Shown here: positions 46,499-56,517 of the stretch, one piece after another
Layout of the letters: each line of letters starts with the position of its first letter
Numbering within the stretch: position 1 is the first letter of the stretch
NCBI GenBank assembly: GCA_016271365.2
Contig: CM057453.1
Span: 1,076,337,001-1,076,401,000, forward strand
Reading direction: 5' to 3'
DNA length: 64,000 nucleotides
Source of the DNA: Neoceratodus forsteri
Taxonomy: Eukaryota; Chordata; Ceratodontiformes; Ceratodontidae
Made by a program: the position numbers and the translations under genes
Notes under the pieces: generated by a model
The model's input: only the letters and a program-made list of their open reading frames with translations
Databases searched by the model: none
Told to the model about the DNA's origin: nothing

Positions 46499-46509
46499 TG
46501 CTAGCAATA

Positions 46510-46655
46510 TAGCTTCAAATAATACCACATATAAAGCACTAAGGTTTTACATGACTCTACCCCTGATGAAGCCTCAGGAAGAGGTGAAATACTGGGGTCT
46601 TGGGCAGTATTGCTTGTTGGAGAATATGGAATAAATCATAATTTGGTTTGAGTCA
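46510..46655 (+). ncRNA. Penelope-type terminal segment with hammerhead-like core
   Basis: CTGATGA (46563-46569) is followed by GCCTC and GAGGT able to form stem II, GAAA (46586-46589), and TACTG/CAGTA able to form stem III. These are the core elements of a hammerhead ribozyme, which is known from PLE terminal repeats. An AATAAA lies at 46631. Stem I pairing is poor, so the ribozyme is probably decayed or never closed properly. Confidence 0.4.
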
Positions 46656-46659
46656 CACC

Positions 46660-47590
46660 AGTATCTCCAGGTTTCTTTACTCCAAATACATGCTGCCTCA
46701 TTGCTATGCTAGTGCCAAAATTGTCTCCACCTTGGTTGATTCAAGAACCAGTTGTGAGAGAATATTGTTCTGGGTTACTTCTAGGTATTTGTGACTTTTT
46801 TGCTTGCCACTATAAAGAGTGCCCCAATCAGTGTCCATGTGTATTGCTCTTTTTTTTCGTCCATCTGCCAAAAATTGCCTGAGCTATTGTATAAACTGCT
46901 GATACCACTTTGAACTACAGGCTCTGTAAAATAGCCACAATTTGCAAGGAACTTTGAGATAGCTGGAAATGTTTCTAAATGAAGAAGCGAGAAATAAAGA
47001 GAGAATGAAAGAGGAAAAAGGCAGAAGCAAGCAAGTTCAAAAAGATAAAAGCCACTTTAAGATAACTTACTGACACCTATCATTTGTTTAGAGCATTGCA
47101 TCATTTCATTTTGTATCAGGCTATTGTTTTTGACATTTCTGGCTGTGGAGGTATCCACCTTCACTCAAAACAGGACCTAGGTCCTGGTAGGTTTCTAAGT
47201 TAAGTGGATGCCTTGGATTTGGTAAAAGTGTTTACCTGGGGCTGCAGGGCCGTGGTCAAGGCTTATAATTGGACACGTTATGTGGCCTTGGAATCTCTGA
47301 CACCGGTCTATCCCCACCTAATTACCTTCAGCAAAAGCAGTTCATGGTTTTCTAGTAAGCTTCAGAATTTGAAAGTACTAGGTATAATATTAAAGCATAT
47401 GCTTTTGGAGTGTGTCTCCCATTTCAGCAAGCCCATTTTCTGGAGCAGGAAGGACACTACTTTCTTCAACTGTGAGCTGTGTGAGAAATTCTATATTGCA
47501 CTTGATATCTGCAACAAACGTGCACTTTTGCTTAATTCTGTGGGAGGTGAAACTAACTACCCTTGGTAATTGCTTTTTATTCACATATTT
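46660..47590. other. Spacer, nothing firmly recognised
   Basis: The open frame 47204-47569 shows no known domain. The region may include the outer 5' end of the CR1 element. Confidence 0.4.
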
Positions 47591-47599
47591 ATTTAGTGT

Positions 47600-47957
47600 T
47601 TAACCAAGAAGGGGCTTGCAAACTCGGTTTATCTTGTTAGTAACTTCAGAAAGATTTAAATACTGCATTTGGGTAGGTCCTTGGAGGTAGCTAGATTGTC
47701 TACTAGGATTTGCTGACAGTTAAACTATTTTTAAATGAATTACAGGTGTCTGAGGAGTTGAAAAAGAAACTTGCAAACTCTGCATATCTTGGAAGTAACC
47801 TCATAAGTGTTTGAATACTGCATTCTGGTTGTCCCTTGGGGGTAGCTGGATTGACTACTAGGATTTTGGGACAGAAACTATGTTTAAATAATTTACTGGT
47901 GCGAAGGAGTTTGTGATAGTTAAACTCTTTTTAGCAAAGTTACTGGGGTTAAGGAGT
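47600..47957 (+). repeat. 155-bp tandem repeat in probable CR1 5' UTR
   Basis: CTTGCAAACTC occurs at 47615 and 47770 (155 bp apart). Each unit then has AGTAACYTC, AATACTGCATT, TTGGRGGTAGCT and CTACTAGGATTT, and a third partial unit follows (AGTTAAACTCTTTTTAGC at 47920). It lies about 600 bp upstream of the CR1 ORF1 start. Tandem 5' repeats are known as promoter monomers in other LINEs; here that role is inferred. Confidence 0.65.
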
Positions 47958-48495
47958 GCTCACAGAAAAACCTGCAGTGTGAAACAGGAAAAGACAGTCT
48001 TTCAAGCAACAGAGGGTGGTGGATCTAGGTTTACGTTTGTTTGTCTTAAGATTTTCAGTGCAGGAATAGTTTAAAGCACAGCTGACTTATTTTGGAGCTG
48101 ACAGCTCTCAGAGCACAAACCACCAGGCCTGTTTTGGGGCTGGGGAAGTTTACCTGTGTCTGACTTGGATGTGTAGATTTTTCTCTGTCTGATTAGCAGG
48201 GTATTTCTCTATCAAATTGTTGTGTAGGGCATCTTGCTGACAGGAAGGCACTCATTGCAGCAGTGCGTCAGAGCTTTTAGCTGATTGTTTTGCGAGGGCA
48301 CAGTTTAGGCCTCAACCCCTCCCACCCTCACCCCACCCACCCTGGAAATAGTTCCTTTATAACTGAGGTTCTGACATCATTCCTCAAGAGTGCAAGGTCA
48401 TGTTGCTGTCATATCTCTCTAGCACACTGCACTGACAATATAAGCATACACATTGTATAATATAAATATATATCTATTTCTATATTACAAACCAA

Positions 48496-48496
<1 letters not shown>

Positions 48497-48534
<38 letters not shown>
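48497..48534. repeat. (CA)n microsatellite
   Basis: About 19 CA units end three bases before the CR1 ORF1 ATG at 48538, so the microsatellite forms the immediate leader of that frame. Confidence 0.97.
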
Positions 48535-48535
<1 letters not shown>

Positions 48536-48537
48536 CA

Positions 48538-49227
48538 ATGTGGGGAGTAGTGCAATGTAATGGCTGTGGGGCAGCAGTCTTCCGGGAGTCTTTCTGGAGG
48601 CTGAGATGCTGCCCTATTTGCAGACAACTCTCTGCCCTGAGGGAGGAAGTTGCGTGTCTTCAGGCCACACTGGACAGTAGTACGGGGACCTTCCCTCAGG
48701 CCACACTGGGTAGTAGGAAGGGAACCTCCTCCATCCAGGGAGCACCAGAGCCACCACCACTACCTCAGAGGTTGCAAAGAAAGCACAGCAATTCGACCAC
48801 AGTGGGCTCAGGGAGGGTGAGGATAGCGGAACAGAGGCACACTCAGTCAGTTGTTCTACACCACAATCCATACACCATTCTGGGGGAGCATAGCTCCCCT
48901 ATGGATACACCCGCAGAGGAGACTAAGGAGGCTGAGGACAACTGTCACAAGGGAGGCCCACAGGAAGGAGGCAGAGGACACCACAAGGAAAGGAAGCAGC
49001 TCCTGGTGGGGACCCAATTATTAGGGATAGAACTGGGAGGAGCTGGAAAACTGGAAGCAAAGCCTGCCTGGTTACAGCTTGAGGGACAGGAAGTGCATCC
49101 TCAGGATCACGAGAACAGCTGCAAGGATTCTGAGCTGGACATAATTGTCCACCTAGGGACAAATGACTTGGCTCATCATGAGGTAAGAGCAGTGCAGGAG
49201 GACATTGCAGAGTTGGGGAGGGCCTAA
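48538..49227 (+). CDS. CR1 ORF1 protein (229 residues)
   Basis: The N-terminus has CNGCG and CCPIC cysteine pairs (residues 5-30) in the manner of the CR1 ORF1 zinc-finger-like motif, followed by a short helical segment (QLSALREEVACLQ). The middle is low-complexity. Near the C-terminus, DIIVHLGTNDLAHHEV corresponds to the GxND block of the SGNH esterase-like domain of CR1 ORF1. The frame stops at 49227; further esterase-like wording (NGTMQFNEWLKN; GLGFHLEGHQP) continues to about 49440 in shifted frames, so the domain is cut by frameshifts. ORF1 proteins bind RNA as part of the retrotransposition particle. Confidence 0.85.
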   Translation: MWGVVQCNGCGAAVFRESFWRLRCCPICRQLSALREEVACLQATLDSSTGTFPQATLGSRKGTSSIQGAPEPPPLPQRLQRKHSNSTTVGSGRVRIAEQRHTQSVVLHHNPYTILGEHSSPMDTPAEETKEAEDNCHKGGPQEGGRGHHKERKQLLVGTQLLGIELGGAGKLEAKPAWLQLEGQEVHPQDHENSCKDSELDIIVHLGTNDLAHHEVRAVQEDIAELGRA

Positions 49228-49615
49228 GACAAGTAGCACACACAGTATCCTTCTCAAAGGTGCTGCCTGTCAAAGGCATGGGGAGGCGAGGAATGGCACC
49301 ATGCAGTTTAATGAATGGTTGAAAAATGTGTGTGGAGCACAGGGTTTGGCTTCATTGGGACTGGGGTTCCACCTGGAGGGACACCAGCCTATACTGGCAG
49401 GATGGTGTGCATCTGTCCAGGAAGGAACAAGTCTTTGAGCAATCGGTTTAAATGCTTCATTGGCAAGCTTAAACTAGTCAAAGGGGGCACTGACAACAGA
49501 CAAAAATCCCAGCCTCTCCCTACAAAACAGGGTACTAAATGAGAAAAGACCGGGGTAGAAAGGTCAGTGGGGGATGCTGCAACAGAAGGTAAAGCCATCA
49601 AAAAATGGAGAGCAA

Positions 49616-50453
49616 TGAGTATCAATGCCCGTAGTCTGAGTAACAAGCTTCCCGAATTAGTGGCCTAGATGGAGGAGGAACATCTGGATATCGTGGCAGT
49701 CACAGAAACATGGTACACACAAAACCATGACTGGGACGTAAACATACCAGGATAGACTAGCTACAGGAGGGACAGGGAGGATAAAAGAGGAGGAGGAGTA
49801 GCTCTTTACATAAGGGAAGGAATCAAAGCAACAGAACAAAATGGTAAACAGGGAGGAGGAGAAGAAGCACTGTGGGTAAATTTGGAGACCGGCAATGGCA
49901 CCACAATCTGCACAGAGGTTGTATACAGACCCCTTCTCAGGGGAGGAAATGGACAAGGAAATGATAGAAACTTAGAGTGGCAGAAAAAGGGGAGATATTG
50001 CTGATGGGTGATCTGAATATGCCAGATGTTAACTGGAGTGCAGTTGCAGCAGCCACTTCGAAGAGTGGGGTTATTCTAGATGCCCTACAGGGGGCATGCC
50101 TTAGACAACTAGTATTGGAGCCTACTCTAGAGGGAGCAATCTTAGACCTGGTTCCCTCAAATAGAGATGAAGAGAGGATCACAGATGCAGAAGTGGGTAG
50201 CCATCTGGGAACTAGCGACCATCGAACAGTATGGTTCACAATAAACACAGCAATAGAGTCAAGCCATACAAAGGCAAAAGTACTGGACTTTAGGAGGGCT
50301 GACTTTGTAAAAATTGGTGACTGCCTAAGGAATGCACTAGCAAATGGGCAGGAAGAAGGGGTGGAAGAACAATGGGGGATAATAAAAACTGCCATCACAG
50401 AGGTAACAAGCCTTTGTGTGAAGCAAATAAACAAAATGAAACAATGTAAGTAA
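49616..50453 (+). pseudogene. CR1 ORF2 endonuclease domain, broken
   Basis: Reading starts MSINARSLSNKLPELVA, a typical AP-endonuclease opening, with a stop at 49669. Then DIVAVTETWYTQ, GGGVALYIREG and EVVYRP follow. The frame 49977-50453 is open for 158 residues and contains ILLMGDLNMPDVNW (catalytic GDxN box) and GTSDHRTVWF (SDH box). The nuclease makes the priming nick. Two or more stops and a frame change separate the blocks. Confidence 0.88.
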
Positions 50454-50652
50454 CCACTATGGTTCTCAAAGGAAGTGGCAGTGAAGGTTCAAGAGAAAAA
50501 TACAGCTTTCAGGAAGTACAAGGAATCACATAAGGAGTAAGACAGAGAACTCTATCAGTTAAAGCATAAGGAAGCTGGGAAGGCAGTCAGAACAGCAAAG
50601 GCCCAAACCGAGGAAAAGATAGCCAACTCAGTTAAGAAGGGGGGATAAAACC

Positions 50653-52273
50653 TTGTATAGGTACATCAGGGAGCAAAGGAAGACCAAGGGAGGGATAGTG
50701 AGGCTTAATAATGGGGAAGGAGAGAGGGCAGAGGGAGACTGTGAAAAGGCAGAGATACTAAAATATTTTTGCTCAGTATTTACAAATGAAGAGGGGGAGG
50801 TACATAAAACAAACAGTAGTAACACTCTGGATACAGAAGTTGATACCAGCCCATTTACAGAAGAAAGGGTTCTGAAAGAACTCTTAAAACTGAAGGTGGA
50901 CAAAGCAATGGGCCTGATGGATTCATCCCAGAATTCTAAAAGAACTAAGGGTAGAACTAGTGACACCACTGACTACCCTTTTAACAAATCATGGGAGGAA
51001 GGGTGGTACCGAGGATTGGAGGAAGGCAGATGTGATTCCCTTCACAAAAGCGAGCAAGGCAGAAGCAGGAAACTACAGACCTGTTAGTTTAACCTCAGTG
51101 ATAGGGAAAATGATGGAATCACTTCTAAAGGAAAGAATTGTCGAGTATCTAGAGGCCAGAGGGGCACAGGACCCTAGGCAGCATGGATTTACAGCGGGAT
51201 GGTCATGCCAGACGAATCTGATAGATTTCTTTGACTGGGTGACCAAAGTAGTAGATCAGGTAGGGGCTGTGGACATGGCCTACCTAGACTTTAGCAAGGC
51301 ATTTGACACAGTCCCACACAAAAGATTAATATACAAGTTAGCCAGCCTGGGAGTGGGTCCCAAGATGACAGCCTGGGTACAGTGGGGTACCGCAGGGTTC
51401 AGTATTAGGACCAGTCCTCTTCAATGTCTTTATAAGTGACATTGCAGAGGGACTGGAAGGAAAAGTATGACTCTTTGCAGATGACGCAAAGATCTGCAAC
51501 AGAGTTGATGCACAAAGTGGGGTGGAAAGGACGAGAAGGGACTTGACAAGGTTAGAGGAATGGTCAAATGTATGGTAGCTTAGATTCAATGCAAAGAAGT
51601 GCTAGGTAATGCACCTGGGAAACAAAAACCCAGGGGAAGAGTACACAATGGGGGTGAGATACTAACAACAACAAAAATGGAAAGGGATCTGGAGGTAGTC
51701 ATATCAGATGACCTAAAGGTGGGCAAGCAATGTGAGAGGGCAGCAAGGAGGGCTGTGGGGATACTGGGATGCATAGGGAGAGGCATCACCAGTAGAAAAC
51801 AGGAAGTTATTATTCCTCTGTACAGACAGCTGGTGAGACCCCATCTGTAGTACTGTGTGCAGTTCTGGAGACCCAATCTCCGCAAAGACATAGACAGGAT
51901 GGAAGCTGTCCAGAGGAGGGCAACTAAAATGGTGCAGGGTCTGCACTGGAAGACATATGACGAGAGACTTAAGGAGCTTAATATGTATAGCCTCGAGGAA
52001 AGGATGGCGAGGGGGTACCTCAAGGGAATCAACAAAGTCCAAGAGGGTAGCATCTTTCAAAAAAAGAGGTGTGCAAGAACAAGGGGGCACAATTTGAAGA
52101 TAGAGGAGGGGTGGCTCAGAGGTAATTTAAGGAAGTATTTTTTCACAGAGAGGGTTGTGGATGCATGGAATGGCCTTCCGGAGGAGGTTGTGGAGTCAAA
52201 AACAGTGGTGAAATTCAAGCATGCATGGGACAGTCATAAGGCAATTCTAGGGGGTTGGGGTAGGAAGAAGTAG
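50653..52273 (+). pseudogene. CR1 ORF2 reverse transcriptase, broken
   Basis: Frames 50653-51087 and 50960-51439 give the RT N-terminal part with NYRPVSLTSVIGKMMESLL, HGFTAGWSCQTNLIDF and AYLDFSKAFDTVPHKRL (motif A). The GVPQGS-like region near 51390 is in another frame. FADD, the catalytic box, is intact at 51474-51485. LEVVISDDLKVGKQC (51690) and RRATKMVQGL (51915) lead to the open C-terminal frame 51857-52273 (138 residues), with RVVDAWNGLPEEVVESKTV. At least three frame changes show that the gene is dead. Confidence 0.88.
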
Positions 52274-52739
52274 GTCGCTGATTAACTAGGATTTGCAACT
52301 TATCCATTAGGTAGGGAAATGGGCAGACTGGGTGGACCAAGCGGTCCTTATCTGCCATCAAATGCTATGTTTCTATGTTTCTATGTCTCACCTCACACAG
52401 CAATCACCTAGTATGGAGCCACTAATAATGACTTGTGTGCAGGAGTCCTTTTTTCTCCAACTCAGTAATACTGTTGTTAGTTTAGCATCTACCCCCGAAT
52501 TACAGGTCCCTGATACTGTTCAATTTTCTTCTACCCTGTACTATTTAAGAATGTCCTTGATAGTGGCCCTGCAGTATATGAGACACCTCTGGCTATGGAA
52601 GTCTCTGAAAATCATCCTGCCACTGTTTTTCCCACTACACCTCCATGGGTTCAACCCCCCCCCCCCCAACCTTGCTAATTCTAAAACTTATAGTACTTAG
52701 GGCTATAGATCCCTGAAAGATTGCTCAGTGCTCTACCGT

Positions 52740-54900
52740 TGATGAGACCCACCCAGAACAGGACTTTGTATTTGGTGCAGCTACCATCAATTGAGACTCC
52801 CTTCCCCCTAAGAAAGAGTTGTCAGACCTTTTGTGTACAACATCTGAATCATTCAAACGGTGGAATGCAGTATGTTTAGTATACAAAGGAGAACTACAAG
52901 AGATTCCTGATAGACTGCATGTGGCTCGCACCCTTCTTAAGGAGGATATGAAGTTTTTTTGCCTCAGAAATCATTGCCTTGATGACACTTTTTATGATAC
53001 AGTCAAAGCCACTTAATTGGTATGCAGATAAACAGGATGTCCACTTTATTGGGACATCCTGCTGGGCACCGATTATGTGGCCATTATTTATAATGGACTC
53101 AATTTCTGTTTAATTGAGATGTAGTGTCAGTTTAGTGGAATGATTCAGTTCCAGATTCTAAGTCAAACCTCTCTGGAATGACATAATCACCTACTGTGTA
53201 GGTGTTAACTGATCGCTTGCTGGGTAAGTGTAAGGTGTTAACTAGTTTCTCTCCCCTACCCCTCCATTTGCTTCACTTCTGCCAAAGACTGTTAAGAAAG
53301 ACATAGACACATGTTTTTATGTTAAAAAGACTGTGGCTTGTCTCCTTGAACTCCTCATTATAGACTCTAGTTGAGAAAATGCTTTCTGCTCTGTTTGATC
53401 TTTACGATCCAGTGCAGCTACCGACATTACCAACATTAAATGTACTGTTTCTTGTCTCAGTCCATGCTTGCCGAATTACCAACACTGCCTGCAAAGGAAA
53501 ACATTTTCAGTCTGCCCAATCTCTACATTTTAATGGAGCTACCATGGTTTGTCCCCAGGCTTGTCTTTCTCTCTTTCTGCTTCCCTCACTAAGTGCAGCA
53601 CAGTAAAAAGTCTACGACTTTTTCCCCCCTGCTCTGCCTGACCTATTTATTTTGGTATAGAACATTGAACACTGAACACCAATACAGAAAAGCGGCACTG
53701 CTCCTGACAGAAAGACCTACAGGAGGTGAGGTAAGCTGTCTAACTTTGGGGGAATATTGGAGATCATATGTGGGCAGTGTAAATGAATAGCACAGCATTT
53801 GGAACATACACTTCTGCTATATGGGATGGCCACATAATTGGGATGAATGGGCTGCCACCAGGCCGTCCCAATTAAGTGGCTTCTACTGTATCAAATTCAA
53901 ATTTTCTTCTGGCTAGACCCTCTCTGGCAAATGTATGCTACCTTGAAGTACACACCTACTTGGACCCCCTTTACTGCTGTTCCAGTGACAAACAAAGAAA
54001 AAAGTTAAAATTATCACTATAATTCAAGAATGATATTCTATATTGGCTTAAGCAACATTGTACTGTACTAGGCCCTCCTGACCCAATTATGGATTCTCAG
54101 TTAATTTGGACTGGTGGCTGGAAAATAAAAATCAAGCTGTCTTATTCTGGTGCAGGTAATTGTCATCTTCCTAATTGTTTCTATTTGGGTCGGGATAGAG
54201 GCTTATTCTTCTATCCTGGCCAGCCAAAGGCCTGTTTTAAATATGATTCTCCCTCTCATTTGAATAGTTCCTGTGATAAGCTCAAATGTACCATTTCCCT
54301 TGAACATGGACATACCAGTTCTCATTGTACTAATTGCATGAGCTGCTGCCTGAACGATGCATCAGGACATTGCTATAGAGAATGTCCATCGGCAGTGCAT
54401 AATGACACCCAAACGGATTCGATGGAACAAGAGTTTTATATTAACAATTCACAGAGGGATAGACTGCAGAAGAATACTAATGACTCCCCCCCCCCACACA
54501 CTATACCTCAACAAGTAAATGCACTCAGTATACAGATTTCTCTGGTCCCTGTGCATCTGGCAAACAATGCAGCCCCACCATGCATCCTGGAAGGGGGCAT
54601 GGCTGACAATGTCCTGGTGGATTTGGTCTCTTCCATGGACCAGGATATGCATCCAGTTATGGAGTCTTCAGAAAAACTTCCTGTCCTACCGTCCTGTACT
54701 TCAACACATGGTACTGATCCCATTCCTGTGGAAAATACTTTTTCAGATTCTCAGCCCCATACTACAGCAGTGCACCTCTCCTTCACTATGCTGCTCTTGT
54801 CCACACCAGTACTGGATTCTTTCCAGAGGATCAGTAGATCACAGAGGTCAACAAGTCAAAAAGTCAACCCAGCTTCTTGCATCTGAAAAGGAAGATACTC
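52740..54900 (+). pseudogene. CCHC zinc-knuckle ORF1 of the Tx1-type LINE
   Basis: Before the Tigger insert the frame gives SESFKRWNAVCLVYKGELQE and RTLLKEDMKFF; after it IKFKF..., then the open frame 54089-54886 (265 residues). That frame contains LIWTGGWKIKIKL, HLPNCFYLGRDRGLFFYPGQ and cysteine-histidine knuckles from PKACFKYDSPSHLNSSC to GHCYRECPSAVH, resembling retroelement gag-like proteins and the host gene ZCCHC3. The first knuckle's second cysteine is replaced (CFKYD). The C-terminal half is low-complexity and acidic. Such proteins coat the RNA. The start at 54089 is an internal methionine. Confidence 0.75.
53000..53888. mobile_element. Tigger/pogo-like DNA element in LINE ORF1
   Basis: The left end CAGTCAAAGCCACTTAATTGG and the right end on the minus strand, CAGTAGAAGCCACTTAATTGG, are TIRs, and TA flanks both sides (52998-52999 and 53889-53890). 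CAG termini and a TA duplication define Tigger/pogo-type mariners. The 889-bp interior has no transposase motif, so this is a non-autonomous copy. The interrupted ORF1 continues on both sides. Confidence 0.85.
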
Positions 54901-55279
54901 TGTTATGAAATAAATCCAACCAAGCAACCAATCTTTATTTTTAGAATGCTATTCCAGCACAGATCATAGCATTTTACAAAAGTATAATCAATACATTTAA
55001 AAACACAGTGTAATCAGCACTTTTAAAAACACACAGCAAAGTTTCTAAAACATAGCAGGAATTTAAATATCAGCATATGCCAACTCAAATAAATAAGTTT
55101 TCAGGGCAGATTTAAAGGTCTCAATGGAAATGCAATCCCTTATCTGATGCGGTAGAGAATTCCACAGGGTCAGAGAAGCAAAAGAAAATGACCTGCCTCC
55201 TGATATTATCAAACAGACCCTGGGAATTTCCAGCAATCCCTTGTCAGTGGAGCGGAGAGGGAAAAGGGGGCAGTAGGGA

Positions 55280-55850
55280 CAAAGGAGCTATTGCAGGCAG
55301 CCCAATCCCTGCCTGTGTAGGGCCTTATAGGTCAGTAATCCAATCTTGAAGGTGATCCTCCACCACACCGGCAGCCAGTGCAAAACGCAGAATACAGGAG
55401 TGACATGGTCAGATCTATGTAAATCTGTCAGCAATCTGGCAGCTGCATTCTGCACCAGCTGCAGCCAATGGAGGTCCACTTCTGGTAACCCTAGGTACAG
55501 GGCATTGCATTAATCAAGGTGCGAGGTCACCAAGGTGAGGATCAATGTCGGAAGGTCAGCAGGTGGTACCAGGCACTTTATCTGGGTGCATTTCTCAGAT
55601 GATAAAAAGAGTACTTGACAATGGCCGACACATGGGTTTTACTTGCCAGACCGCTATCAAGGATGATGCTTAGATTTCGCACCCAGTCAGAGGTCCTCAG
55701 CTGGTTGCCTCCCAACCAAAGCCTGAATGGCTGCCCAGGGGAAGATCCCTCCCCCTGATGACCTGGGTGCACAACTAACACCTCAGTCTTATCTGGATTC
55801 AGCCTGAGTCAGCTGGAGCTCATCCAATCCTGTATCTCAGTGAGACAGTT
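55280..55850 (-). pseudogene. L2 reverse transcriptase C-terminal region
   Basis: Minus-strand text around 55800 encodes LNPDKTEVLVVHPG, then GNQLRTSDWVRNLSIILDSGL (about 55710-55650) and LHWLQLVQNAAARLLTDLHR, with VLHWLPVWWRITFKIGLLTYKALH (in two stretches) at 55480-55310. These are the invariant L2 C-terminal blocks. Breaks occur between the frames 55781-55578 and 55479-55288. Confidence 0.85.
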
Positions 55851-55865
55851 GTTAAATACTGTAAT

Positions 55866-56490
55866 AGTGGCCAGCCTGGTGGCGCTGTGGGTTGAGGTGC
55901 CGGATGCCACACCTCACACCGCGGCGGCAACCTGAGTTCAGAAGCAAGCTCAGGTGCTGAGGGTCAGCAGGGGAGGGTTGAGGAGTTAGTACACTGGTGG
56001 TGTTCTCCCCAGGTGGGAGGGATGGGGACAGCTCAGTGTGCCATTGGCCCCTTGTGAAGACCAGGGAACTCTGCAGCATGTCGGGCAGCACAAGTTCAGA
56101 GTGGCCGACGCTGGCAGGGTTGCCGTGTGCCAGAGCATCAGGAGTGCACCATGCACAGGAGGGGGGGTTGACATCACAGAACAAGGAAAAAACCCAGACC
56201 TTGGGGTAGGCGACACCACCAGCCCCCATGCCCACCACTGGGTTTGTCCTGTATGGATTGTCAGTTCCTCTACCGGGGTCTTCACAAGCAGCTGGGAATG
56301 ATGTATGCAAGTGTGCCTGAAGGGGAGGGATGGCCCCACCCCAGAGGGGTGAAGCTGGGAGATGAGCTGTGAGGTGAGGGGGGAGAGAGGAGGCTTAGAC
56401 AGGCGGACTTCAAGCCAGGCAGGATCCGGTTGGATGCCTGAGAGAGGCTCATCGGTCTGCGAACTGGAGTGAAAAAAATAATGTGACAGC
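55866..56490 (+). mobile_element. ~600-bp SINE-like retroposon, copy 2, in L2
   Basis: The head GCCTGGTGGCGCTGTGGG, then GTTGAGGTGCCGGATG, matches the element at 16439. The end GAACTGGAGTGAAAAAAATAA is A-rich. A GAGTTCAGAAGC near 55934 could be a diverged B box. It separates the L2 RT segment after YADDTQL from the segment starting VFNNCLTEIQDWM. Flanks TAATAGTG and TAATGTGA may be a worn duplication. The open frames inside are incidental. Confidence 0.65.
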
Positions 56491-56517
56491 ATCATATTGT
56501 CTGGGTACTAATGACAT

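Larger units (their letters stand above)
47600..52386 (+). mobile_element. Nearly complete CR1 LINE
   Basis: In order: 155-bp 5' repeats, ORF1 with zinc-finger and esterase-like parts, ORF2 with endonuclease and reverse transcriptase, and a 3' end GGGCAGACTGGGTGGACCAA...ATGCTATGTTTCTATGTTTCTATG. The terminal TTTCTATG-type repeat is the CR1 hallmark. ORF2 has several stops and small indels, so the copy is inactive but still well preserved. The exact 5' end is not determined. Confidence 0.9.

Noticed and set aside
55852..56495. Opposing 150-170 residue minus-strand frames
   Set aside because: They fall within the SINE-like insert and have no relation to the L2 protein on either side.
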